The notes beneath the pieces are model-generated. The model was given only the letters and a program-made list of their open reading frames with translations, did no database searches and was not told the DNA's origin. Positions 50,215 through 58,716 of a DNA stretch of 64,000 bases are shown here, one piece after another. The DNA comes from Indolivaga alginatilytica (lineage in GTDB: Bacteria > Bacteroidota > Bacteroidia > Bacteroidales > Dysgonomonadaceae), in NCBI RefSeq assembly GCF_003201355.1, contig NZ_QICL01000024.1:1-64000 (forward strand). Reading direction: 5' to 3'. Position numbers and translations under genes: made by a program. Within the stretch, counting starts at the first letter, position 1. Each line of letters begins with the position of its first letter.

Positions 50215-53200
50215 ATGGATAAAGATATAAAGAAAGTACTGGTACTCGGTTCGGGAGCATTAAAGATTGGGGAAGCTGGAGAGTTTGACTACTCGGGTTC
50301 TCAAGCTTTGAAAGCTTTAAAAGAAGAAGGAATCGAAACAGTACTCATCAATCCGAATATTGCTACTGTGCAAACTTCGGAAGGAAGTGCGGATAAAATA
50401 TATTTCCTGCCTATTACTCCATACTTTGTGGAGAAAGTGGTTCAAAAAGAAAAACCTGATGGAATACTGCTTGCTTTCGGTGGACAAACTGCATTGAATT
50501 GCGGTGTTCAACTATTCGAACAAGGTATTCTTGATAAATACAACCTAAGAGTTTTGGGAACGCCTGTTCAGGCAATCATGGACACAGAAGACCGTGAATT
50601 GTTTGTTCAAAAGCTGGATCAGATAGACGTAAAAACCATCAAAAGTATGGCGGTAGGATCTATCGAAGATGCAGTTAAAGCGGCAGCCGAACTGGGTTAT
50701 CCCATCATTGTACGTGCAGCTTATGCTTTGGGTGGTCTGGGATCAGGGTTCTGTAACAACGAACAGGAACTACGTTCTCTTGCCGAAAAAGCATTGAATT
50801 ATTCTACTCAACTTTTGGTCGAAAGATCTCTTAAGGGTTGGAAAGAAATAGAATACGAAGTTGTACGCGATAAGTATGACAACTGTATGACGGTTTGTAA
50901 TATGGAAAACTTCGATCCGCTTGGTATTCATACCGGCGAGAGTATCGTAGTTGCACCATCGCAAACACTTACAAATACAGAATTCCACAAATTACGTGAA
51001 ATTGCTATCCGAATTGTAAGACATATCGGTATTGTAGGAGAGTGTAATGTACAATATGCATTCGACCCTGAGTCGGAAGACTATCGTGTAATCGAAGTAA
51101 ATGCACGTCTGAGCCGTTCATCTGCTTTGGCATCTAAAGCAACGGGATATCCTTTGGCTTTCGTGGCCGCTAAATTAGGTTTGGGTTACGGTCTGTTCGA
51201 ACTAAAAAATTCGGTGACCAAATCAACAAGTGCCTTCTTTGAGCCCGCTCTCGACTACATTGTAGTGAAAATACCTCGTTGGGATTTAGGTAAATTCCAC
51301 GGAGTATCCAAAGAAATCGGTTCGAGTATGAAATCTGTCGGAGAGATTATGGCTATCGGCCGTAATTTTGAAGAGGCAATACAAAAAGGGCTTCGTATGT
51401 TGAATATCGGTATGCACGGATTTACGGCTAACAAGCCCCTTCCGGTAGATGATATCGATTACGAGTTGAGCAACCCTACCGATAAACGTATATTCTACAT
51501 ATATCAGGCATTTGCGAAAGGATATGATATCGACAAGATTCATGATCTGACAAAAATTGACAGATGGTTCCTTCAAAAACTGAATTATATTTTTAAATGT
51601 TCGGAAGAACTGAAAAGATACGACGATATACAATCGCTTCCTATCGACTTGCTTCGTACTTCGAAACAAAAAGGATTCTCGGATTTCCAGATTGCCAAAA
51701 CGATCTGTAAAGACCCAACTTTGGTTGACAGTGCTGCAAGAGATATACGTACTATCAGAAAACAAAACGGAATAGTACCCGTTGTGAAACAGATTGATAC
51801 TCTGGCTGCCGAATATCCTGCACAAACCAATTATCTGTATCTGACTTACAATGGCAGAACAAACGACGTGAAATACTTGGGAGACCATAAATCGGTTATC
51901 GTTCTCGGTTCGGGAGCTTACCGTATCGGTTCTTCGGTAGAATTTGACTGGTGTTCGGTGAATGCCCTGCAAACTGTCCGCAAAGAAGGATACCGCTCGG
52001 TAATGATCAACTATAACCCTGAGACGGTTTCGACCGACTACGATATGTGTGATCGCTTGTACTTCGATGAGTTGACTTACGAGCGTGTGATGGATATTAT
52101 CGAACTGGAAAATCCTCATGGGGTGATTCTTTCGGTAGGAGGCCAGATACCTAACAACTTGGCTATCCGTCTGGATGAGGCTAAGGTGAATATTTTGGGT
52201 ACTACAGCAAAAAGTATAGACAATGCAGAGGATCGTCACAAATTCTCGAGCATGCTGGATAGAATAAAAGTAGACCAACCACGTTGGAAAGAGCTTACTT
52301 CTCTGGATGATATCAAGCTGTTTGTAGACGAAGTAGGTTATCCGGTGTTGATCCGTCCGTCTTATGTGCTTTCGGGTGCAGCGATGAATGTATGCTCTAA
52401 CGATCAGGAATTGGAGAACTTCTTGGGCTTAGCGGCCGAGGTGTCGAAAAAGCATCCTGTAGTTGTGTCTGAATTTATCGAAAATGCAAAAGAGGTTGAA
52501 TTTGATGCGGTAGCGGATAAAGGAGACATCGTGATGTATGCAATTTCGGAACACGTAGAGTTTGCCGGAGTTCACTCAGGTGACGCAACAATCCAGTTCC
52601 CTGCACAACGCCTCTATGTGGAGACTATCCGCAGAGTAAAAAAAGTGGCTCGTGAGATTGCTCATGCACTTCAAATATCAGGCCCCTTCAATATTCAGTT
52701 TCTGGCAAAGGGAAATGAGATAAAGGTGATCGAATGTAATCTTAGAGCATCACGCTCATTCCCATTTGTATCGAAAGTTTTGAAGATTAACTTTATAGAA
52801 CTGGCTACTCAGGTAATGCTGGGCATGAAGGTAGAGAAACCAAGCAAGAATGCTTTCGATCTGGATTATGTCGGTATCAAAGCATCTCAGTTCTCGTTCT
52901 CACGTCTGCAAAAAGCCGATCCTGTATTAGGTGTCGATATGGCTTCGACCGGTGAGGTGGGATGTATCGGAGATAACTTCGATGATGCAATGCTTAAATC
53001 GATGTTGTCGGTAGGATATCGTATACCTAAGAAGACAGTGTTATTCTCTACAGGACCTGCTAAATCGAAAGTGGCCTTGCTAGAGGCAGCACAGCTGCTT
53101 CACGAAAAAGGATACGACATTTATGCGACAGGTGGTTCTCAGAAATTCTTGGTGGATAACGGAGTACCTGCAACTCAGGTATACTGGCCATCGGAAGATC

Positions 53201-53433
53201 AAAAACCAAGTGCTTTGGAGATGATCCAGGACAAGCAAATCGACTTGGTAGTGAATATACCAAAGAACTTCTCGAGCAGTGAGCTGAACAATGGCTATAA
53301 AATCCGTAGGGCTTCTATCGACTTTAATGTTCCATTGTTGACCAATTCACGATTGGCATCAGCATTTATCCAAGCATTCTGCAAATTAAATGTAGATGAT
53401 CTTGAAATCAAAGCATGGGATGAGTACGAGTAA
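50215..53433 (+). CDS. carB: Carbamoyl-phosphate synthase large subunit
   Basis: 1072-aa enzyme making carbamoyl phosphate from bicarbonate, ammonia and two ATP. Two homologous ATP-grasp halves are seen: first with VLGSGALKIGEAGEFDYSGSQALKAL (~10-35) and IEVNARLSRSSALASKATGYPLA (~298-320); second with VLGSGAYRIGSSVEFDWCSVNAL (~562-584) and IECNLRASRSFPFVSKVLKINF (~840-861). The C-terminal MGS-like domain (~940-1072, LLHEKGYDIYATGGSQKFL) is the usual allosteric domain. Complete length. A strong terminator follows. Confidence 0.98.
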   Translation: MDKDIKKVLVLGSGALKIGEAGEFDYSGSQALKALKEEGIETVLINPNIATVQTSEGSADKIYFLPITPYFVEKVVQKEKPDGILLAFGGQTALNCGVQLFEQGILDKYNLRVLGTPVQAIMDTEDRELFVQKLDQIDVKTIKSMAVGSIEDAVKAAAELGYPIIVRAAYALGGLGSGFCNNEQELRSLAEKALNYSTQLLVERSLKGWKEIEYEVVRDKYDNCMTVCNMENFDPLGIHTGESIVVAPSQTLTNTEFHKLREIAIRIVRHIGIVGECNVQYAFDPESEDYRVIEVNARLSRSSALASKATGYPLAFVAAKLGLGYGLFELKNSVTKSTSAFFEPALDYIVVKIPRWDLGKFHGVSKEIGSSMKSVGEIMAIGRNFEEAIQKGLRMLNIGMHGFTANKPLPVDDIDYELSNPTDKRIFYIYQAFAKGYDIDKIHDLTKIDRWFLQKLNYIFKCSEELKRYDDIQSLPIDLLRTSKQKGFSDFQIAKTICKDPTLVDSAARDIRTIRKQNGIVPVVKQIDTLAAEYPAQTNYLYLTYNGRTNDVKYLGDHKSVIVLGSGAYRIGSSVEFDWCSVNALQTVRKEGYRSVMINYNPETVSTDYDMCDRLYFDELTYERVMDIIELENPHGVILSVGGQIPNNLAIRLDEAKVNILGTTAKSIDNAEDRHKFSSMLDRIKVDQPRWKELTSLDDIKLFVDEVGYPVLIRPSYVLSGAAMNVCSNDQELENFLGLAAEVSKKHPVVVSEFIENAKEVEFDAVADKGDIVMYAISEHVEFAGVHSGDATIQFPAQRLYVETIRRVKKVAREIAHALQISGPFNIQFLAKGNEIKVIECNLRASRSFPFVSKVLKINFIELATQVMLGMKVEKPSKNAFDLDYVGIKASQFSFSRLQKADPVLGVDMASTGEVGCIGDNFDDAMLKSMLSVGYRIPKKTVLFSTGPAKSKVALLEAAQLLHEKGYDIYATGGSQKFLVDNGVPATQVYWPSEDQKPSALEMIQDKQIDLVVNIPKNFSSSELNNGYKIRRASIDFNVPLLTNSRLASAFIQAFCKLNVDDLEIKAWDEYE

Positions 53434-53459
53434 ATAACTCGAATCATCATAACATATAG

Positions 53460-53496
53460 AAATAGCGGCTATCCAAATGGACAGCCGCTATTTAGT
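53460..53496 (+). terminator. Intrinsic terminator of carB
   Basis: 11-bp stem AAATAGCGGCT / AGCCGCTATTT with 12-nt inner segment that can pair further (TCC/GGA), then T-rich sequence. Confidence 0.85.
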
Positions 53497-53580
53497 TGTA
53501 TAAATATCCGGACAAAGGTTTTATCTATCAATAAAGAGCCTGTTTTATGATATTAAGACAAAAAAGTAAACCATGCAAAA

Positions 53581-53714
53581 AGTGTCACTTTTGTTACCTT
53601 TGTAACTTTTTAAAAAATAAGTCACTAACAAACAGAATATTATAAAACATAAAAAGTAACACTTAGCGGTTACCTTTGTTACCTTATTGATTACTTTTTG
53701 GAACTTTTGTAACG
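53581..53714. repeat. GTNAC-rich short repeat array
   Basis: Many copies of the word CTTTTGTNAC/GTNACAAAAG and close variants (for example GTCACTTTTGTTACCTTTG and GTTACCTTTGTTACC). The minus strand shares 16 nt, GTAACAAAAGTGACAC, with the array at 29431-29460. No gene is visible in the 350 nt between carB's terminator and the cyclophilin promoter. Confidence 0.5.
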
Positions 53715-53815
53715 GATCTTACAATTCACATCTGGTGGCACACATCTGAAATATTGATAGGCGGCAACAACATTTAATAAAATAAACTTAGGTACCGAAA
53801 ATAAGTAAAAAAACT

Positions 53816-53823
53816 TACCTTTG
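53816..53823 (+). promoter_or_regulatory. -7 box for the cyclophilin gene
   Basis: TACCTTTG, exact consensus, 26 nt upstream of the ATG at 53850. Confidence 0.5.
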
Positions 53824-53849
53824 TAATTTCCATTTTAATACGTTATCAC

Positions 53850-54695
53850 ATGTCAGCTATGTCAACACTCACAGGAACAATAAAAAGGTCTGCGACCTTA
53901 TTACTATTTATTTTTATAACAATGAGCAATATTAATTCACAAGAAAAAGATACTTTGGTTGTAATAGAAACAACATTCGGTAATATCAAACTGAAATTGT
54001 ATAATGATACGCCTTTGCATAGGGATAATTTTTTGAAGTTGATAAACGACAGTGCATACAAGGATTTGTTGTTTCACCGTGTAATCAAAGATTTTATGAT
54101 TCAGGGAGGCGATCCTCAATCGAGAGTTGCCGCCGATGGCTCGTCTTTGGGAGGCGGTGATCTTAATTATACAGTTCCTGCAGAATTCAGATTACCCACA
54201 CATTTCCATAAAAGAGGAGCTTTAGCGGCTGCCCGTACGGGTGATGATGTAAATCCTCAGAAAGAATCGTCAGCTATTCAGTTTTATATCGTTACGGGAA
54301 AGAAATATTCGGATAAGGATCTTACAAAAATGGAAAAGGAACGTCAAGCCAGAACTGTTCAGACGAGGTTTAATGAACTTCAAATAGAATATAAAAGTGC
54401 AATTAAAGATTTTTACAGTAGTGGAGACCGTGATTCTTTAGCAGAATTCAGACAACGATTGTACGCCGAAGCTCAGGAAGAGGCTCAAAATAATGTTGCA
54501 AATGTATTTACACCCGAGCAGCGAAAAGCGTATAAAGAAGTTGGTGGTACACCTAAATTAGACGGTGCATATACCGTATTCGGAGAAGTGGTGGAAGGCC
54601 TTGATGTTGTAGATCAGATACAGAAAGTAAAAACGAATGCAAGTGACCGCCCTATAGAAAACGTGAAAATGGATGTTAAGATTGTAGTGCAATAA
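53850..54695 (+). CDS. Cyclophilin-type peptidyl-prolyl isomerase, exported
   Basis: 281-aa cyclophilin with a signal peptide (~1-30: KR at 12-13, hydrophobic ATLLLFIFITM, cleavage near NINSQ). Cyclophilin motifs: VIETTFGNIKLKLYND, LLFHRVIKDFMIQGGDPQ (~72-89; catalytic His and Arg region), GALAAARTGDDVNPQKESSAIQFYIV (~128-153) and YTVFGEVVEGLDVVDQI (~243-259). An insert of ~70 helical residues (~160-230) splits the domain, common in Bacteroidetes. It should assist folding in the periplasm. Part of the signal peptide (IKRSATL) is encoded by repeat copy 10. Confidence 0.93.
   Translation: MSAMSTLTGTIKRSATLLLFIFITMSNINSQEKDTLVVIETTFGNIKLKLYNDTPLHRDNFLKLINDSAYKDLLFHRVIKDFMIQGGDPQSRVAADGSSLGGGDLNYTVPAEFRLPTHFHKRGALAAARTGDDVNPQKESSAIQFYIVTGKKYSDKDLTKMEKERQARTVQTRFNELQIEYKSAIKDFYSSGDRDSLAEFRQRLYAEAQEEAQNNVANVFTPEQRKAYKEVGGTPKLDGAYTVFGEVVEGLDVVDQIQKVKTNASDRPIENVKMDVKIVVQ
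53868..53900 (-). repeat. Two-hairpin interspersed repeat, copy 10, inside a coding region
   Basis: Minus-strand orientation: TAAGGTCGCAGACCTTTTTATTG with a diverged tail. On the plus strand it is read in frame as part of the cyclophilin signal peptide. Confidence 0.65.
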
Positions 54696-54796
54696 ATTCC
54701 GGTTATTTATTAATCAATAGTTGAATCAATCAGTCATCTACTTGCAGTTGGAACAAAATATTCAGATACGAAAAAGATATGTGCATCTAAATAGAT

Positions 54797-54804
54797 TATA
54801 TTTG
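54797..54804 (+). promoter_or_regulatory. -7 box upstream of the Fpg/Nei-like gene
   Basis: TATATTTG, exact consensus, 93 nt before the ATG. The leader contains a GTTTCCC/GGGAAAC inverted repeat (about 54827-54861) without a T run. Confidence 0.4.
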
Positions 54805-54897
54805 AACGGTAAATATATGTATTGCCGGTTTCCCCTCCTTGTTATACATAGACCGGGAAACTAATTCGAGCAGATTTATACTTAACAAACAGAGACT

Positions 54898-55722
54898 ATG
54901 CTAGAAATACCTGAATCGAAAAACATCAGTAAACAATTAGCCAACGTTTTAATTGGCAAAACAATTACAGAGGTAGTAAATGCCACAAGTCCTCATAGTT
55001 TTACATGGTACTATCAAGACCCTCTAAAATATGGGGAGACTCTCATGGGCAGAGAAGTTGAAGCTACAAAAGGTCATGGTTCATTCGTAGATATCTACTG
55101 TGATAAAAATACAGCTATAACTGTGGGTGACGGAACCAATATAAAATACTATTCACCTCTCGAACCTCAGCCCAAAAAGCATCAATTATTAATAGTATTT
55201 GACGACAGAAGCTTTATTGCTTTCACTGTATCTATGTATGGCAGTATACAAGCTTACAAAGGAGTTCTTGACAATCCATACCATCAAGGCAGCCTTAGTA
55301 AAATATCTCCATTGGAAGATTCCTTTGACGAGGCATATCTTGATAGCATATTCAAAAGTGTAACTAAAAACTTATCCATAAAAGCCCTTCTTGCGACTGA
55401 ACAACGTATTCCGGGATTGGGCAATGGCGTTTTACAGGATATTCTTTTTAATGCAGGTATTCATCCTAAAAGAAAAATATCTACTATCTCAGATTTTGAA
55501 AAGGGAGAATTATACCATAGCATAAAAACTACATTAGCCGACATGACTGACAAAGGAGGAAGAGATACCGAAAAAGATATCTACGGAAAATCGGGACGCT
55601 ACAAATCCATACTTTCCAAAAACACATACAAAGACCCCTGCTTAAATTGTGGAGATACAATTATAAAAGAGGCGTATCTGGGTGGAAGTATTTACTACTG
55701 TCCCACTTGCCAACGAATCTGA
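54898..55722 (+). CDS. Fpg/Nei-family DNA glycosylase-like protein without N-terminal Pro
   Basis: 274-aa member of the formamidopyrimidine-DNA glycosylase/endonuclease VIII family. It starts MLEIPESKNISKQLANVLIGK instead of MPELPEV: the catalytic N-terminal Pro is Leu, while Glu3 is kept. The helix-two-turn-helix region (ATEQRIPGLGNGVLQDILFNAGIHPKRK, ~163-190) and a C-terminal zinc finger (CLNCG ... YYCPTCQ, ~244-272) are complete. Such MxExPE variants are common in Firmicutes and Bacteroidetes and often annotated as glycosylases; base-excision activity should not be assumed. Confidence 0.88.
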   Translation: MLEIPESKNISKQLANVLIGKTITEVVNATSPHSFTWYYQDPLKYGETLMGREVEATKGHGSFVDIYCDKNTAITVGDGTNIKYYSPLEPQPKKHQLLIVFDDRSFIAFTVSMYGSIQAYKGVLDNPYHQGSLSKISPLEDSFDEAYLDSIFKSVTKNLSIKALLATEQRIPGLGNGVLQDILFNAGIHPKRKISTISDFEKGELYHSIKTTLADMTDKGGRDTEKDIYGKSGRYKSILSKNTYKDPCLNCGDTIIKEAYLGGSIYYCPTCQRI

Positions 55723-55740
55723 TCAGCAAGATAAAATATA

Positions 55741-55774
55741 AAAACGAGACTACCTTTCGAATAGTCTCGTTTTT
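55741..55774. terminator. Bidirectional intrinsic terminator
   Basis: Perfect 12-bp stem AAAACGAGACTA / TAGTCTCGTTTT with 9-nt loop and T run, between the Fpg/Nei-like gene and amtB (convergent). Confidence 0.88.
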
Positions 55775-55811
55775 AGTTCTGTTTAATTAACTATGAACCA
55801 ATAGCTTTTAT

Positions 55812-57173
55812 TTACTCATCTTCAGTATATGCAATCTCTCCATGTTGAGATATATCAAGACCAATAGATTCCTCATCTTTGCTAACTCGTAAACCTACAA
55901 GCTTATCCACAATAAAGAATAATATAATTGTACCAATAGCACTAAATGCGATTGAAGCTCCACTGGCAACTACCTGTATCCATAATTGATTCCAATCTCC
56001 GGACAAAGCACCTTGCACACCATCGGCACCTGTCACAAACCGAGTGGCAAATACACCTGTCAGTATTGCACCTACAAGACCTCCGATACCATGCACCCCA
56101 AATGCATCTAAAGAATCATCGTATTTTAGTCTTGGTTTTACAAATGCCACCATCACAAAGCAAACCAGAGCCGAAGCCAATCCTATGAAAAATGCACCCA
56201 TAGCATCAACCGTTCCGGCGGCAGGAGTAATAGCTACCAAACCGGCTACAGCTCCCGTACATATACCAACAACGGTAGGCTTTTTATTTATAATCCATTC
56301 CAGAGACATCCATGTTACAGCAGCAACAGCGGTTGCCAGATGTGTTACAAGAAAAGCATTAGCAGCTAATCCGTCAGCAGCCAATCCGCTACCCGCATTA
56401 AAGCCAATCCATCCCAACCATAGCAAAGCTGTTCCTATAACCACAAATGGTATATTGTGAGGAGTTACAGGATGCCCCGTTGTGCGATACCCCTTACGAC
56501 GACCTAGCATTATAGCCATTATAAGAGCTGATATACCTGCATTGATATGCACTACTGTTCCCCCGGCAAAGTCAATAGCTCCCATTTCCTGCATCCAGCC
56601 GCCACCCCAAACCCAGTGTGCCATTGGATTATAAATAAGAATAGCCCATAGTATGGTAAAGAGTAAAAATCCTGAAAATTTAATTCTTTCAGCAAAAGCA
56701 CCAATAATCAAGGCAGGAGTTATTACCGCAAACATACACTGAAACAATACAAATAATATCTCGGGAATATTTCCTGCTGTCAGTGAATCGAGTGTAATAC
56801 CATGTAAAAAGACTTTATCAAATCCACCTATTACCGCTCCTAACGAACTACCGCTTTCCATAAAGCCTGTACCAAACACCCAACTATAACCGATAGCTAT
56901 CCACTCTATGGTTATAACTGCTGTAATAATAAGGCATTGCATCATTATACTCAGAATATTCTTTTGACGAACCAATCCTCCGTAAAACAAAGCCAGTCCC
57001 GGTATGGTCATCATTAAAACCAATACGGTAGCCACTATAATCCAGGCTGTATTTCCCGAATCTAAAGTTGCTGCGGGAACTGCTTCTGCAGCCTCCTGTG
57101 CCATTAACGCCGGAGCAGCCAGTAATAATCCGGCCAATGCTGTATATCGAATCAATCTCTTTTTCATAATCAC
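55812..57173 (-). CDS. amtB: Ammonium transporter
   Basis: 453-aa Amt/Mep/Rh channel. A cleavable signal (ending ALMAQ, ~26) precedes 11 membrane helices. Family motifs are AIDFAGGTVVHINAGISALIMAI (~200-222, conserved His of the twin-His pore), FVVIGTALLWLGWIGFNAGSG (~245-265) and DAFGVHGIGGLVGAILTGVF (~355-374, second pore His). The cytoplasmic tail is short. The PII gene glnB is 40 nt upstream on the same strand, so the pair forms the usual amtB-glnK unit. Confidence 0.96.
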   Translation of the reverse strand: MIMKKRLIRYTALAGLLLAAPALMAQEAAEAVPAATLDSGNTAWIIVATVLVLMMTIPGLALFYGGLVRQKNILSIMMQCLIITAVITIEWIAIGYSWVFGTGFMESGSSLGAVIGGFDKVFLHGITLDSLTAGNIPEILFVLFQCMFAVITPALIIGAFAERIKFSGFLLFTILWAILIYNPMAHWVWGGGWMQEMGAIDFAGGTVVHINAGISALIMAIMLGRRKGYRTTGHPVTPHNIPFVVIGTALLWLGWIGFNAGSGLAADGLAANAFLVTHLATAVAAVTWMSLEWIINKKPTVVGICTGAVAGLVAITPAAGTVDAMGAFFIGLASALVCFVMVAFVKPRLKYDDSLDAFGVHGIGGLVGAILTGVFATRFVTGADGVQGALSGDWNQLWIQVVASGASIAFSAIGTIILFFIVDKLVGLRVSKDEESIGLDISQHGEIAYTEDE

Positions 57174-57213
57174 GTTTACCTTTTGAATTTTTATACCTGA
57201 TAACCTCTTTTTA

Positions 57214-57579
57214 TTATTTCTCGTCTAATTCATCCTCTCTATTGTAAAGAGATTCGTCCCCGTGATCACCTGTGCGGATTCTAATAGATTGCTCTATAGA
57301 AGATACGAATATGCGTCCGTCTCCACTTTCGCCTGTATATGCAGATTTCAATATTGCATCAATAGATTTATCTACATTTATATTCCTTACTACAAACGAT
57401 ATATAAATCCGATCGATGGCATTTATATCATAAGCAATACCTCTGAATATTAACCCTTGCTTGGCATCGCCTTGCCCTTTAACATCCCACCACGACAGAA
57501 AATCGATATCTGCTTCGTGAAGAGCTTTACGCACTTCATTAAATTTGGATTTGCGAACAATCGCTTCTATTTTTTTCAT
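57214..57579 (-). CDS. glnB: Nitrogen regulatory protein P-II
   Basis: 121-aa PII signalling protein that binds ATP and 2-oxoglutarate and controls AmtB. Start set to MKKIEAIVRKSKF, the canonical PII N-terminus; a longer frame exists upstream to 57627 but contains repeat sequence. The T-loop VKGQGDAKQGLIFRGIAYDINAIDRIYI (~36-63) keeps the RG-x-x-Y pattern but is diverged; the signature SGDGRIFVSSIEQSIRIRTG (~86-105) is intact. It is upstream of amtB and downstream of the TorF-like gene. Confidence 0.93.
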   Translation of the reverse strand: MKKIEAIVRKSKFNEVRKALHEADIDFLSWWDVKGQGDAKQGLIFRGIAYDINAIDRIYISFVVRNINVDKSIDAILKSAYTGESGDGRIFVSSIEQSIRIRTGDHGDESLYNREDELDEK

Positions 57580-57591
57580 CTTTTCATTTAT

Positions 57592-57627
57592 TAAGGTCTC
57601 AGACCTATTTGTTACTTTGATTAGCAT
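57592..57627 (+). repeat. Two-hairpin interspersed repeat, copy 11
   Basis: Head TAAGGTCTCAGACCTA, then TTTGTT and tail ACTTTGATTAGCATTC. It lies 13 nt upstream of the glnB start, antisense to that gene, in its 5' leader. Confidence 0.7.
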
Positions 57628-57695
57628 TCTCTACAACTGACAGTTATTATTAAATCATATTGAAGTATATACCTGTTGTTTATTATTCTATATTC

Positions 57696-58433
57696 TTATC
57701 TAAGAGTTATCCCGAATACAAAGTTGATATCTTCGTGAACAGGATTCACTATTACATTGGCAAATATGGGTACGCTGAACGAATCTGTAATTTTGATTTC
57801 TTTCGAAGCCCCCAATTGCACTGATGTAAAGCTGAACTTGTCTGTACCATAAATTGTACTAGCCCAAGGAGTAAATCCCGTACTAATTTTGAAACCAACT
57901 TCTTTTATTGAGAAAGGATAAGCTAACTCGACATAAGTGGAAAACGAGTTATCTCCATTTGCTTTTTTATTAGCTTGCCCGAATATGAATGTATTCCATG
58001 AAAAAGTAAGAGGAAAAGATTCAGGAAGAGTATAAGCTATGGCTGTTTCGAAAGAATGTCCGACATTGCCGGCCGTAGGAGAACTAAAGTAATGGAATGC
58101 ATCTTCACCATCCCACCAATAGTCGGTAGCAGTAATTGTTACATTATTGCTGGAATAAGCTGCGTAAAAATCTACTTCTTTATGGTTATTACTTGTAACA
58201 TCGACCGATCCCCATACACCTAGAGTAAATCCACTTAAGGATGCTGAAACCGCCGGCTGTGCACTTGCTCCGGCTGCTTGTTTGATTCCCCTCCAAACAT
58301 AACTGCTAACAAGGTCGGCGGAAAGATTTGCCTTCAATTTTGATTCTGATTCAGATTGAGCTGAAACCTCAATAGTAGATAGTGAACAACATGCCATTAA
58401 ACCTAAAATACACTTTTTGCCCCTCATACTCAA
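57696..58433 (-). CDS. TorF-family putative outer-membrane porin
   Basis: 245-aa beta-barrel with signal peptide (ending EVSAQ, ~26). The first strand DLVSSYVWRGIKQAAGASAQPAVSASL (~40-66) is the hallmark of the TorF/Gcw_chp family; alternating amphipathic strands run to the terminal NFVFGITLR with a C-terminal aromatic-hydrophobic pattern. It lies upstream of glnB-amtB on the same strand, an arrangement usual in Bacteroidetes, and may help bring ammonium or small nitrogen compounds across the outer membrane (inference). Confidence 0.88.
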   Translation of the reverse strand: MSMRGKKCILGLMACCSLSTIEVSAQSESESKLKANLSADLVSSYVWRGIKQAAGASAQPAVSASLSGFTLGVWGSVDVTSNNHKEVDFYAAYSSNNVTITATDYWWDGEDAFHYFSSPTAGNVGHSFETAIAYTLPESFPLTFSWNTFIFGQANKKANGDNSFSTYVELAYPFSIKEVGFKISTGFTPWASTIYGTDKFSFTSVQLGASKEIKITDSFSVPIFANVIVNPVHEDINFVFGITLR

Positions 58434-58653
58434 ATTACTTTAAAGATGTTAATACTTTATATATTACAGAAATTTGAAACCTAAAACGAGAAATATGTAT
58501 CACATATCACATTTACACCACGAAAGTAAATCTTTTTGTTTTAATACGAAAGTTTTTAAAACACTTTTTAATCAATATGTTTATTTTTATTTAATAATAT
58601 ATCAAAATGAGCAATATTTGCAAAATAAACTTTCTTTATGAACCAATAAAAAA

Positions 58654-58693
58654 AAGCGTTTCCACCTATTTTTCAAAATAGATGGAGACGCTT
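58654..58693 (-). terminator. Terminator of the NAGLU gene
   Basis: Long hairpin AAGCGTTTCCACCTATTTT against AAAATAGATGGAGACGCTT with three mismatches; T run on the minus strand, 24 nt after the NAGLU stop. Confidence 0.8.
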
Positions 58694-58716
58694 CGTATTT
58701 AAATACTTCTCTTATT

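Noticed and set aside
51286-52278. 330-aa ORF antisense to carB
   Set aside because: Shadow of carB; composition is unlike a real protein and carB is complete.
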